Of a DNA stretch of 64,000 nucleotides, positions 13,501-24,335 are shown piece by piece; the first letter of the stretch is position 1; each line of letters starts with the position of its first letter. The stretch comes from Amphibalanus amphitrite. Taxonomy: Eukaryota > Arthropoda > Thecostraca > Balanomorpha > Balanidae. The translations under genes and the position numbers were made by a program. A model generated the notes under the pieces. That model was given only the letters and a program-made list of their open reading frames with translations, was not told where the DNA came from and did no database searches. Where the stretch lies: positions 124,001-188,000 of the forward strand of contig NW_024882794.1 in assembly GCF_019059575.1 (NCBI RefSeq). The letters are read 5' to 3'.

Positions 13501-15527
13501 CGGGCGTGTACCTGAACGTGTCGGTCATAAAATGGGGTGCAGCAAACCCTACCTTGATCGGCGATTTTTTCCGCTATTCGCGATCGCGCAAAAAGTGTCC
13601 AAAACCCCGTTGACTTAACATGGGGAAAATGGAATCGCACGTGCCACGCGCAAAAGAATTCTGAGCGAGTAGCGACCGGTGCCATCAGGTAGATCGCCTG
13701 CGGGAGCTCATACCCTGAACTTTTTACGAAGATTGAGCGATTCGTTTAGGCCCCAATCAAGTTGTACTGATTCGCTGCCAACCATGCAAAACATAGCCCG
13801 GAGAAGGACCGCTCCGGTTGTTTTTCAATAGAAAAACACAATTCTAACGAATAGTGTTTGTCAATGAAGAAACAACCTGCGGTTACAGCATCTGCGATGC
13901 TGGGCTCCGCATCGCGGGACCGCAGGTTGTTTGAGCAAGCACCTCTGTGGCAACTTTGAACTCTGAACTCTTTTGCACTTTGTGGCAAAAATGGCGCTTT
14001 GAGACAAACGTGGCGCACTGCAACAAACGTGCCGCATTCGTTCATGTCGCTTAACAATTTATCAACCCACCAAAATCTAATCCAATCGGACTTAAACTGA
14101 CAAAGTTATGAACATTTGAATATTTCACTATAAACAGTGGACGGCTAAACTCGAAAAACGGGAAAATTTAGGGAAATTTCACCTTTCGAATATATAATTT
14201 CCCCAGAATTTTAAATTTTTCATTTTACAAAAAATCCGAGATAGCAGTTTTTTAGCGTCCTTCATTCTGTGCCTAAACCCGTTTTCAGATCGGCCCTATC
14301 ATAAAAACTGACGGCCTGACGGCTATTTCCCCCATTCCTTGCATTTCACAATAATGGTGTATTAAAGCACCAAAATTGACCCCGTGCCACGGCACGTGCA
14401 ATAGCACGTGCGACACGTGACCACCAGTGCGACAAGCTGGATTCATCTGCTCACCGGCTGCACTGATTTGGTGTCGCTAGTTGAAGTCGTTTCCACGCCA
14501 TAGGACCCCCAGTTGGCCAATGTCGGATTTTCCCGGAGGTTACCCCATCGAACACGTTTGCACGTGGCACGTGCTTTTCAATCGCCCCATATCTGACCCA
14601 TACCATGTGGTAGCCGACACCCTGGGGCACAACATATTGGAACATTTTCAAAATCTAACGTGGAAATTTTTGACAAAATCGATTTGAAAATAATTTTTCG
14701 AAATCGCCATAGGCTCAACATGGGGTAACTGTTTGTGACGATTACCCGAAATTTTGTCAATTATATTTTAAGTAATTACCACCGTCAGTTGGGGTGCCAG
14801 CCCGAGATCCGACCCGAAAAATATCAGCAAATATAATTGACGAAATTTTTCGCAAATCGCATTTTAATTTTTTCCCATGTTAACCCTATGGGAAAATGCA
14901 CGTGCCGATTACCCCAAAACGGGCCATTATATTTCATAACGAAGCTTAACAACATGTTCTATGGTCGTTTCTCAACAGGTCCTGAAAGTTTAAACAAAAT
15001 CGTATCATATAATTTTGTGCAATGAACGAATAAAAATGTCTCTGCAAAAACGTCCATTGACTTAGCATGGGGAGCAAAAAAAGTTCAACTTCAAACTCGT
15101 GCAACTCAAGTTAACGAATTCTGACGGGTATACGGCGCCCACGGGCGTGTACCTGAACGTGTCGGTCATAAAATGGTGTGCAACAAACCATACCTTGATC
15201 GGCGATTTTTTCCGCTATTCGCGATCGCGCAAAAAGTGTCCAAAACCCCGTTGACTTAACATGGGCGAAAATTGAAACGCACGTGCCACGTGCCACGAGG
15301 TTTTAAGCGAGTAGCAACCGGTGCCATCAGGTAGATCGCCTGCGGGAGCCCATACCCTGAACTTTTTACGAAAATCGCAATGCACGTTTAGGCCCCACCC
15401 AAGTTGTACTGATTCGCGGCCAACTTTGCAAAACATAGCCCGGAGACGGACCGCTCCGGTTGTTTTTCAATAGAAAAACACAATTCTAACGAATAGTGTT
15501 TGTCAATGAAGAAACAACCTGCGGTTA

Positions 15528-16090
15528 TGGTCGTTTCTCAACAGGTCCTGAAAGTTTAAACAAAATCGTATCATATAATTTTGTGCAATGAACGAATGAA
15601 AATGTCTCTGCAAAAACGTCCATTGACTTAGCATGGGGAGCAAAAAAAGTTCAACTTCAAACTCGTGCAACTCAAGTTAACGAATTCTTACGGGTATACG
15701 GCGCCCACGGGCGTGTACCTTAACGTGTCGGTCATAAAATGGTGTGCAGCAAACCATACCTTGATCCGCGATTTTTTCCGCTATTCGCGATTGCGCAAAA
15801 AGTGTCCAAAACCCCGTTGACTTAACATGGGAAAAATGGAATCGCACGTGCCACGCGCAAAAAAATTCTGAGCGAGTAGCGACCGGTGCCATCAGGTAGA
15901 TCGCCTGCGGGAGCTCATACCCTGAACTTTTTACGAAGATTGAGCGATTCGTTTAGGCCCCAATCAAGTTGTACTGATTCGCTGCCAACCATGCAAAACA
16001 TAGCCCGGAGAAGGACCGCTCCGGTTGTTTTTCAATAGAAAAACACAATTCTAACGAATAGTGTTTGTCTTTTCAAACAACCTGCGGTTA
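15528..16090. repeat. Array unit 8 (5'-truncated), apparent duplicate of unit 1 tail
   Basis: The unit begins abruptly inside the shared 3' section (TGGTCGTTTCTC) right after the unit 7 end and runs to the common terminus. It carries unit 1-specific variants (TTACGGGTATACGG, TTGATCCGCG) absent from units 6 and 7. Right of it the array stops. Confidence 0.75.
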
Positions 16091-16200
16091 TGACAGGTGT
16101 TTGTCCATCACAAGTCCCAGGTTTCTGACGGTCGCCGACTCACAAACAGTAGCACCGGCAAACCTAATGCTGATGGGCTGCAGGCCTCTCAGCATCTGTC
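16091..16200 (-). pseudogene. Non-LTR retrotransposon reverse transcriptase fragment
   Basis: The minus strand encodes a short stretch ending TVRNLGLVMDKHLS, which matches the (s/t)VRNLGVxxD region typical of the C-terminal part of jockey/RTE/CR1-type reverse transcriptases. Only about 35 codons remain. It abuts the end of the tandem array, so the array may have truncated it. Confidence 0.5.
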
Positions 16201-16850
16201 ATAGTGCAGCTTTGCATCAGTGACCCGTTAAAAGGTCATCCGAGGTCACCCGTTGAACACACGACAATAATTTCCCTTTTTGGCTGTACCTTTTACTCTA
16301 ATAAAGAAAGAGACGTGGAATAGGCACCATTGTGTTTGTTTTGGCCTAGAGCCAGTTCTCTTTCATTTTCGATATCGATGACCTAAGGTCTGGCCAATTT
16401 CTTGACCACCCCCATTATAAGTCAATTGGGAAAAATCTGCTCCCTTATTTTTACACTAAAACGCGTCGGAATTACCAAATAAGCCATGAGTGACTTCATA
16501 TACGATCAACATTGACTACCTTGAGACCTTTTTTGCTCTTGGGCAGCTGTGACGTTGCTCTTGGGTCATGTGACGTCATGAAAGGTCACCCAATGTTTTT
16601 TTTTTTTTGCTAATAACTCCTTACAGGTTTGAGATACAGCCGCGCGGATGGGCTCATTGTGTTCAGCTCGTCAAGGCGCATCGAATGTGATGAATGTGAT
16701 ATGATGACCTTAAGGTCACGTGACATAAGGTCAACTTTTGACCTTGACCTTTCGAGGTTTTGATGCGGATCGACGAGAGGATCATGATGGTGCTATTAGT
16801 TTGTTCTTAGTTGGGAAACTTCGAAAGTTATTCTAGAAAAACTTCATATA

Positions 16851-18190
16851 ACGGGTGGTCAGTATGAAACTGGACAAAGTTTGAATTGTTACTGTGTCGA
16901 AAGTTTTCAAGCGAAAGTAACGAAAATCGCGTTACCGTGCCATTATTTTGTTGTGATCATGCTCGCCTTAATGGATTTGCAACACTGGACCTCTGTCAGC
17001 CTCCAAGCGCACGCGCGCTGGCAGCCCCGCTATTTTCTTTCGCGGCACCTCCGGGTCGATTTGACGGATGGCCTGCTGGATTATCCGCTTCAATTGTTCG
17101 TCTCAGCTGACCTGTCACCTTCCCTTATACACTTTCTGTTTGATGAGCCCCACAGATCCTCAATGGGCTAAATCTGAGGGGTACATGGCGGGTTCGTGTC
17201 ACGTGCTGTTTCGGGCACCCCAGCCTCCTAAAAAAGTTTCGTGTTCTAGCGCGCGTATTGTGACTGTTGCAAGGTCGGAACCTAACAGAGCATCATGCTC
17301 TGTGTTCTGAGACTCAAGAAGTGGTAACAATACGCCATTCATACACTTTTAATAGCACAGTTCGCCCTTTACATTGCCTGTGCTCGGCAAGTAACTGGAC
17401 GCGTGAGCCCCTCGGACTCATGGTAAGCCAGACGGGTATTTCGGGTGGATGCTTGCTCTCAGGTCGAAAGCAAAGGTGCGATCCACATGTGGAATAGTGT
17501 CTCCACCAGCTGAGGTGTAAAATTCGACAATGGAAGGCATTTGGCCGCCACTGCAGGTGAAATAAGATTCATCGTCCATATGCACCTCCATGTTTTTGCT
17601 ACCCTGCATTGGACCCTGTGACAGACGGCGCAGGCGGATTTTCTGTGTACGAAATTGTGCCTCCGTCACCTTTATACTATTTTTGTACCTGATTCCTGCT
17701 TGTTGACGCATTAATTGGTCATATGTTTTGAAGATTCCAAAATTTCTTCCCAGAGCTCACAAGGAGAGCCCCAACTGCTCGGTGACGGCACCTGTTTGTT
17801 TCTTCCGGTGCTGAATGCGCCTTTTCTTGGTGATCTTGCCGTTCCCACCATGCAAAACATCTGCAAGTCCTCAGAATTTATCGATGATCACATATTCTTA
17901 AGATCTGGTTACACCCTATGGCGTAATGTGACGCATAATGATAGCACTTTTGTAATTTGTGTTATTTTCACAAACTTGCGCGAACAGGTCCCGGAACGCT
18001 TGCTGACTTACCGGCGCAATGTTTTCTACTAGTTAATAACAGAAAGTTGAAATCTGAGCTGGTAATATAGAATAACTGGAAGTATTCACCAGCCAAAAAT
18101 AATTAAAATCTGTCCATGCTTAATGAGATGCTATGCTAAGGAGATGCTATGCTTAATCAAATTTTGTCCAGTTTCATACTGACCACCCGT
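16851..18190 (-). mobile_element. Tc1/mariner-type transposon, decayed
   Basis: Terminal inverted repeats are near perfect over about 28 bp: ACGGGTGGTCAGTATGAAAC.. at 16851 and its complement ending CATACTGACCACCCGT at 18190. TA dinucleotides flank both sides (16849-16850, 18191-18192), as expected for this superfamily. The element interrupts a TTAA MITE copy. The transposase is annotated separately. Confidence 0.8.
16950..18000 (-). pseudogene. Mariner-like transposase pseudogene
   Basis: Read on the minus strand, 17418-17711 is open and contains MDDESYF, matching the first catalytic-Asp block of Tc1/mariner transposases. About 200-480 bp further downstream, translated segments resemble the LKQKVY..QLKRRI(x)qAI..IDPEVP..G(L/V)PARVRL..D C-terminal region of mariner proteins, but with in-frame stops and frameshifts. 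The N-terminal DNA-binding part (about 17720-18000) is also broken. It is therefore dead, although its inverted repeats are well kept. Confidence 0.7.
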
Positions 18191-18420
18191 TATATGTAGT
18201 GCTGCTTTTTTTACTTTCTTTTTACCCCTGTGACGTCATCTTTGACTTGACCTGAAAATGACCCGAGTAAAATTTGTAGTCCTTTTCCGTATGTACCCTG
18301 TGCCGTTTACCGCTTGTCGCTATCTTGCTTTGTTCTCGAGATCTCGCTGTCGCTCCCGCTCGTAATAATGGGCAGGTCATAAAAATGACCTGACCTGAGG
18401 TCAACGCAGGCCGAAAGCCA

Positions 18421-19069
18421 CTTTTTTATTATCGCATATTAATGATAATTGATAATACTTTAATCGTCATCAGACAAACTTGCAACTTTCAGTGGGGAAA
18501 ATACCTATCAAGGTCACTCTTAAAAAAAATAGGTAAAGAGGTCACGTTATCTATATTTTTAAAATTGAAATTCCGAGATAGCCAAAATATTCGTCATGGT
18601 TGATTGCGAGTTGAACCATGTCAAGTTTTTATCATAGAAAACCAATAGTTTCTGAGTTATAAGCCGCTAAACATAGGGTTCCAGCGTGACCTCCAGGAAT
18701 TGCCCGAGGCTATATCTCGGAAACCGTTGTCCGAAGAAAAAAATCCTTGCCACAGCTGGGTTCCCCGCCTATCACAACCCATTACACCAAGTTTAAGCAA
18801 AAAATAAAATATGAGGATGTAAATTTAATTATTTTTTGGTCGATCTATCGTGGAATACCCCTCTGCCCCTAATAGGGTTAGACTATAGGTGTTCAGTGTG
18901 TTCACCAGTGTATGAGCTTCCATAATAGTACCTTGCACTTCTACAAATACAGAGAGTTGGCCGTTTTTAATCAAGACGTCTTCCATGAACGCTTCGGCTC
19001 CGTATTAGTTTTGAATCACACCGATAGGCGGCGCTGCGGCCGCCTAACCGCCCGTAACGTATGCTCTGT
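18421..19069. other. Non-coding region with simple GGTCA-containing repeat debris
   Basis: AT-rich sequence with AAATTCCGAGATAGCC, CTATATCTCGGAAACC and similar motifs like those inside the TTAA MITEs. No ORF, splice-flanked exon or clear transposon end was seen. Confidence 0.4.
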
Positions 19070-19269
19070 AAAATTCCCCTAAATGTTGAGCTATTATGCA
19101 TTTCAGACCCTGTGGAACAGTCCTTTTCGGCTATTTCTCGTTGTATATGCGTTTGATTTTAACCAAACTTTGGCATTGGTAGTTTGAGATCCCTACCTAA
19201 TTTTTATCAATATGGTCTATTAACAAAAAATGAAAAATAAAGGCACTTGTCATTGACTGATAATGTTAA

Positions 19270-20237
19270 CCCTCGCCCCGTTGGGGGGCATTTTGCCCCC
19301 CCCCCCTGTGGTTTTTCCTGAATAGCAAAAAACGGCGGCGCGCAGCGTCGCCAAATTTTCAGTACCTTCCCGGGCATCAATTTGACACCTTCACACTAAA
19401 TTTCAAGTCTTAGGTCACCTTAGGTCAGGAGTTATTGAGGTCAAACTGAGGTCATGTTCGAGCAAAAATGAGCAAAAAACATGTAATCTTGAAACGCTCA
19501 CCAAATCTACAGTTATCAAGCAATTTCAAAGTTCTTTATATGGTCTAGTAGAAAAAAATAGGCGCTACAAAACTGCTATCTCGGATTTTCTATATTTTGG
19601 GTTTTCGACCAAAAACAAATTCAAAAAATTGATTTTTTTTTAGAAAAACTAAAAAAAATCCACAATTTTTCCGAATTTCGAAAAAACGGTATATATGTGA
19701 TAGTCCCTGCGCTCTTCTATATACATACCAAATTTCAGATCGATATCTCGTTTTGTGGCCAAGTTATAGCGAAAAAACTGTTCAAAAATGATGACGTCAA
19801 ATTTTTGAACTCAATTTTTTTGCGATTCTATACCACGTACGGCAAAACAAAGACCACCATTGAACTCCCCGTGACGAGCTGCATCGATTCGATACCCATT
19901 TTATGCAAAAATATCAACTTTGAAATTTGACCTGACCTTGACCTGACCTTGACTTTACCTTGACCAAAACGTGACCTAAGCTGGCCCCAAAGGCTGCCTG
20001 ACCCACATAATCGCATTTGTCATGTAAAATGGACCATAAAACATGTATCACACGACCTAGGTCGTGTGATTTGACCTAGGTCAATAAAATTGGGTCATAA
20101 GGTAGTTCCCTGATAGGGCTATCCAACACCGTTTGCCGCTTGTCGCTAGGTTGCGTGGTTCTCGAGATCTTAGGGGGGCCAAAATACCCCCCCCCCCAAC
20201 AGGGCGCGTTGCTCGGCAGAGCCCAACGGGGCGCGGG
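19270..20237. mobile_element. TTAA-type (piggyBac-like) MITE, family B
   Basis: Flanked by TTAA on both sides (19266-19269, 20238-20241). Ends are CCCTCGCCCCGTTGGG and CCCAACGGGGCGCGGG. Hairpins GGGGGGCATTTTGCCCCCC (about 19285) and GGGGGGCCAAAATACCCCC (about 20171) lie inside each end. It sits in the left arm of the 19070-21812 foldback element, so it is younger than that element. No coding capacity. Confidence 0.8.
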
Positions 20238-20635
20238 TTAAGGTCGTCAGAGCCCTGCTTAGAGGCTGGCACAGGCTGGGCGCTGTCTCCCCTCTGATTG
20301 GTCGTGACGCACTAGCACACTGCGGCTTAGCTCCGCCCACTTGCCGTCCAGCCTCGGGTCATGTCGGCGGCAGTCAAGGGGGCAGCGGGCGGCAGTCGCA
20401 ATCTGGCCGGCCGGCGTGCGGGCCGCGCGCGCAGCGCAGCGGAGTGGAGCACTTGTTTGCATGTCATGAACTTTTAATAAGTTGTATACTACGACAAATA
20501 AGGACGGAGGAAGAAAGACAAAGGACGAGGAGACAAACAAAGACGGTAGACGAAAGACAGACACAAAAGATGGTAGACCAGACCAGAGACAAGTGACGAG
20601 GATATAGATTACGCTATAGACGAGAGACTATAGAC

Positions 20636-20897
20636 TAGTGATGTCAACCGGATACCAACTTTTTGGTATACCGATACCAAACCGATACCAAGTTGGTATT
20701 TGGTATTTCAATCCGATTGTTTTTGGTATTTTGTTGGTATTATAAACCCTTGCTAACGTATACAAGGTTGAAAAATTGGTAAAAGGATGGTATTTTCCTC
20801 ATCTTCCCAAGTTGGTTCGGTTTCGGTATTTCCTGATGGTTTTGGTTGATATTTCGTTTGGTATCGGTATTCCGATTTTCTGTAATTGACATCACTA
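20636..20897. mobile_element. hAT-like MITE with 8-bp target duplication
   Basis: 262 bp with 12-bp inverted ends TAGTGATGTCAA / TTGACATCACTA and a perfect 8-bp duplication CTATAGAC at 20628-20635 and 20898-20905. The interior is made of GGTATTTGGTATCGGTAT-like permutations. Eight-bp duplications are diagnostic of hAT elements; no transposase is encoded. Confidence 0.85.
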
Positions 20898-21373
20898 CTA
20901 TAGACTATAAACCTATAGACGAGAGACTGGCGGAATGAAGGATGGGAGATCTCTCGATATTGCATATCTAACTAGGTACATTTTCAGATTGAGTCATCCT
21001 ATATCTTTCCCGTTTTATTGTTTTTCGGGCCTAAGATCTATCAACAATATTCTTAAAGTAAAGCATTGTGGAAATATCCTGGAAAGATTGAATATTTTCA
21101 CCCAAAAATAATAAAATTTTATTCTTTAAAACTAAAAAAATGCAATTAAATAAGACCGTTGAATGCAAAGACAGTCCGGTAGATTCTGTCCCGTTACTTA
21201 AATGCACAATAGCCTGTAGGAAAACGGCTGCGGAGAGGCTCGTTATAAATTATTGAAAATAATATTATTTTAAGTCTGTAGGGAATAACATTCTGTACCT
21301 AGAAGGAGTGCTTATCGTTTTATACATACACCGATCTGCATTGCATTCTTCATCCTTATTCACTCCGCGCGAG

Positions 21374-21404
21374 ATACGACATATACGACATATACGACAT
21401 ATTC
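21374..21404. repeat. Short ATACGACAT repeat (3 copies)
   Basis: Three tandem copies of ATACGACAT in the right half of the foldback element. Confidence 0.7.
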
Positions 21405-22012
21405 ACGCAAGGATACCTGCGTTAGCGTGTGTCTCGTTCCATGGAACGACTGCAGTCTGTCAGAGCTCCGCACCGCCCTGACCCCGAGTGGCGGATGACC
21501 GGCCTCAGTGTCGCGGCGCAGTGGGCGGAGCTTAGCTGCGGCGCAACAGCTGACACTGCTACGCCATGCTAGCCTCTACCACGGCGCAGAGTTTTCCGGC
21601 CAATTTTTACCATTGCAAGTCAATGGCAAGTGCCTTTCATTTTGACATTTTGTTAAAAGACCATATTAGTAAAAATTAGGTAGGGCCTTGAAATTCATTG
21701 TGTCAAAGTTTGGTTGAAATCAAGCGTTTTGGTAACGAGAAAGAGCCAAAAAGGACTGTTCCAAAGGGTCTGAAATGCATAGTAGTCAACAAATTTGCTC
21801 AGGGGCGAATTGCCTATGGGTTCACCTAACCTGTAAATTTAGTGTTTCTATATCCCATATATGGGATGGGATGGGCTCCCATATAGGAGCCAATCGCTAA
21901 GGGGTCGTACCCCCCCCCCCCCTCCCCACTGCCTTGGCCGTCCGCGGTAAAAGAAAGGCCCAAGCCGGGCGAAGGATAAAATAGTTGCTTGACCTTGTGT
22001 CTTATTCCCCAG

Positions 22013-23509
22013 ATGACCCTTCGGTATGGAGACATTCCTGACACTGCTCAAGACGTGACCATCAGCAACACTCCAGAACTCGTCATCGAGAGAGACGCCA
22101 TCGAAAAGCTGCCATCCCTGGTCAACTTAACCGTCAGCGATGTGGACCAGCTGCAGATCAGGCGGGGAGGCATGACCTCAAACGCTCAGATCAGGCTTCG
22201 TTCGGTGCTGTTCCAGAACGTCTCATCACTCCTTACCGAGAGTCACTCCTTCTCTGGCACATGGCAGGGAGCAACGACCATCGTAATGCAGCACATCAAA
22301 GACCTCCATGTCATGCCTGACGCTTTCAGCTACCAGGCCGTTGTAACAGGTCCCAGTGTGATTCTGCAGGATGTCCAGAGGCTCAACCTGGAGTCGAACG
22401 GTTTTTCAGCTCCGATGTTTGGAATGTTTCTCACCAACGTCACAATGGACGAGTGCCAGAAGGAGAGTTTCGGAGAAAATACTTACGTCACTGAATGGAA
22501 TAATGTAACCATCACCGACATGAATGCTCAGTGTTTCCATAGCTTGAAAAGTGACACGTTCCTTAATCTGAACTCTGTCCAAATTGGGACTATGCATCCT
22601 GGGGCGATTTCAGGCAACATCGGTAGCTGGTTCGCCGAAAATAGTCATTTCGGCACCGTTCAAGAGAGTGCGATCAGCCTGACGGCATCCAGCTTTGATA
22701 TGATCAAATCAGACATTACTGATTTGCAGTCAGAGTCCGTGAAAGTTCGTGTCACACGTTCATTCACGTTTCGTGAAACAAGAATTGAACGTCTAAGGAA
22801 GAACGCTCTCCTTGGGGTGACGATGGCACGTGATCAGGGGAGTGTCTCACCGTCGCTTCAACTACACAAAGTGAGCGTTACTGAAGCCGAAAACGGTTCC
22901 CTGACGTTCTCCGAGTGCAACGAGCTGGAGATGACGGAGCTGGATGTGACCGCCCCACTGTTTCCGATCTGTCCGACCGAGCGGTTGACCTTGGCTCTGT
23001 CGGCCGGAGGAGCGGAGGGTCGGCTGAATCCGACGCAGTATCAGCTCTACTTCCAACTGCGAAAAAAACACCCGTGTCCCGAGGACGACTGGACTGAGTT
23101 CCCGGACTCTGCGGAGAGACCCAGCTGCCAGGAACACGTGCTCGACAAAACTGGCGCAATCGAGGATACTGACGCCGATTCTCCCAAGACAGAAAACGAT
23201 GAGGAAATCTCTGCAAAGAATAAGGATCCAAAAGATTATGACGATGCAAAGGCTGTCAATGGTGTGAAAGGAGACGGAGGGAGCCAGCATCGCAACACTG
23301 TCTCTGCCAAGGACTTGAACCAGCATGAGGTCGAGAACTATGAGCCTGAAGAGCAAACTAATGGTAATGCCACGACATCGCCGACCTCTGGCGTTGCTCT
23401 GCCAGAGGACAGCGAGTCCGACAAATCCGAAAGGAGCGGTTCAACGATGCTCACGGGTGGCACGCTCTGGCTCATTGTCATGTCGCTGGTTCACATCCTC
23501 TTCAGCTAA
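22013..23509 (+). CDS. Terminal exon of unrecognised glycosylated GPI-type surface protein
   Basis: The exon starts after a good 3' splice site (pyrimidine-rich TTGTGTCTTATTCCCCAG ending at 22012) and stays open for about 498 codons to TAA at 23507-23509. The first in-frame ATG is the first exon codon, but no signal peptide follows it, so a 5' exon supplying one is probably missing. The product has repeated short beta-rich stretches (LQDVQRLNLESNGF, NVTITDMNAQCF), suggestive of a beta-helix or LRR-like extracellular fold, at least six N-glycosylation sequons (NLT, NVS, NVT twice, NGS, NAT), a few cysteines, then a ~100-residue acidic low-complexity stalk. It ends in a hydrophobic tail (TLWLIVMSLVHILFS) with no cytoplasmic residues, the pattern of a GPI-anchor signal. 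I do not recognise the family. Codon use and length make it a real gene amid repeats. Confidence 0.75.
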   Translation: MTLRYGDIPDTAQDVTISNTPELVIERDAIEKLPSLVNLTVSDVDQLQIRRGGMTSNAQIRLRSVLFQNVSSLLTESHSFSGTWQGATTIVMQHIKDLHVMPDAFSYQAVVTGPSVILQDVQRLNLESNGFSAPMFGMFLTNVTMDECQKESFGENTYVTEWNNVTITDMNAQCFHSLKSDTFLNLNSVQIGTMHPGAISGNIGSWFAENSHFGTVQESAISLTASSFDMIKSDITDLQSESVKVRVTRSFTFRETRIERLRKNALLGVTMARDQGSVSPSLQLHKVSVTEAENGSLTFSECNELEMTELDVTAPLFPICPTERLTLALSAGGAEGRLNPTQYQLYFQLRKKHPCPEDDWTEFPDSAERPSCQEHVLDKTGAIEDTDADSPKTENDEEISAKNKDPKDYDDAKAVNGVKGDGGSQHRNTVSAKDLNQHEVENYEPEEQTNGNATTSPTSGVALPEDSESDKSERSGSTMLTGGTLWLIVMSLVHILFS

Positions 23510-23535
23510 ACCAGTGTAGATGGCTTTCGTAGCAC

Positions 23536-23669
23536 GGTGGTATGAGACCACCATGAGCTGATGTAAGAGTGGTATAAAACCACCATGAGCTGATGTGAGG
23601 GGAGGGTGGTATAAAACCACCATGAGCTGATGTGAGGATGGTATAAAACCACCATCACATCAGCTCATC
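23536..23669. repeat. Hairpin minisatellite just after the 22013-23509 stop codon
   Basis: Four ~36-bp units, each with the stem-loop GGTGGTATAAAACCACC (six-base stem) followed by ATGAGCTGATGTGAG. The last copy ends in the inverted form CACATCAGCTCATC. It starts 27 bp after the stop and so probably lies in the 3' UTR. Confidence 0.75.
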
Positions 23670-24059
23670 GGGGAATGCTGATTATTGTGATTTGATAGTT
23701 ATTCATGCCCTGTTTTATAATTTAGTCCGAATCATTGAGTGGATGAATTCCTTAGTAACCGGGTGCCCGCAAGCAGAAACAGACGTAGGACCCAGCCAAG
23801 CAGCCCGCGCCCGGTTCTACAACTTTTTAAATGAAAGTTGTATGTTAGCTCTATTGCAACCAGACGGTGAAATGGTCCTTATCGTTTTAGCGTGGTCCTC
23901 TCGCCAGTGCCATTCTGCCTTATACCTAAGGCATGGCGCGGGCCAAACAGTGTCCACCTTTCTAGCTTCTAATTCGATGTCACGCACCGTATTCATTAGG
24001 CCCCGAAAACAAAGAAAGCGTTGGCGATTCTCTTGAAAAGACACGGTTAGTTAAGCACA
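23670..24059. other. Non-coding spacer
   Basis: No exon, transposon end or RNA gene recognised. A 3' UTR or poly(A) site of the upstream gene could lie here, but no AATAAA was seen close to the stop. Confidence 0.4.
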
Positions 24060-24335
24060 GAAATAAGGTGACCCTGTGGGGATTGTCCCCCTTAGGGAGA
24101 GCAAATGTGGTATGTAACCAGTTTTGACGTTTCCGTTTTACTATCATGTTGGTCGATAGAATTGGAAGGTATTTTAACTTTCTAAACGATACCGACATTC
24201 GACATCATGCAAATCTATCTAAATAGCTGACTAGTTATTATTAGTTCATCCGATTTGATAGCGAAAACTGGTGAGTGCCAAACCATAGGTAGGTATGTCT
24301 GACTCAGTGAATACCTTAAGTTTTGGTCCAGGGAC
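24060..24335. repeat. Left copy of ~280-bp dispersed direct repeat
   Basis: Shares GGTATGTAACCA, GTCGATAGAA, TTCTAAACGATA and GATAGCGAAAACTGGTG in the same order with 25800-26125. Divergence is substantial. Confidence 0.6.

Larger units (their letters stand above)
3644..16090. repeat. Tandem array of eight ~2-kb units ending in AACAACCTGCGGTTA
   Basis: Every unit ends with AACAACCTGCGGTTA, at 5849, 7715, 9765, 9936, 11722, 13885, 15527 and 16090, giving lengths of 2206, 1866, 2050, 171, 1786, 2163, 1642 and 563 bp. Four units (1, 2, 3, 6) begin CCRGCATCTGCGATGC followed by ACCGCAGGTTGTTTG, the inverted complement of the unit end. All longer units share a ~600-bp 3' section with a near-terminal CCGGAG..CTCCGG stem. 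Units 1, 6 and 7 share one upstream body; units 2, 3 and 5 share another that contains the E-box subarrays. No gene-like ORF is present. The short terminal inverted repeat, near-terminal hairpin, 5' variability and head-to-tail order recall Helitron/Helentron-derived (DINE/HINE) arrays or rolling-circle satellites; that class is inference. Confidence 0.8.
16201..18420 (-). mobile_element. Degenerate inverted copy of TTAA MITE family A, split by a mariner
   Basis: Reverse-complement matches to family A include 16630-16690 against 2800-2870 (GCCGCGCGGATGG.. / CCATCCGCGCGGC) and 18225-18350 against 2000-2120 (CAAGCGGTAAACGGC, GGTCATTTTCAGGTCA). The insertion at 16851-18190 separates the two halves. 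The ends are eroded and no clean TTAA was found. Confidence 0.6.
19070..21812. mobile_element. Foldback element with ~370-bp inverted arms
   Basis: Left outer arm 19070-19269 is the inverted complement of 21610-21812 (shared ATGCATTTCAGACCC, GACCATATT). The left arm resumes after the inserted MITE: 20242-20450 corresponds to inverted 21440-21605 (shared TTAGCTCCGCCCAC and TAGAGGCT). The spacer is non-coding and contains a hAT-like MITE. Confidence 0.55.

Noticed and set aside
3644..16090. Possible CRISPR array or bacterial operon because of regular repeats
   Set aside because: Units are kilobase-sized without short spacers, and the window is clearly eukaryotic.
22862..23356. 164-aa and 123-aa minus-strand ORFs opposite the 22013-23509 exon
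   Set aside because: Shadow frames of a plus-strand coding exon with clear protein features.
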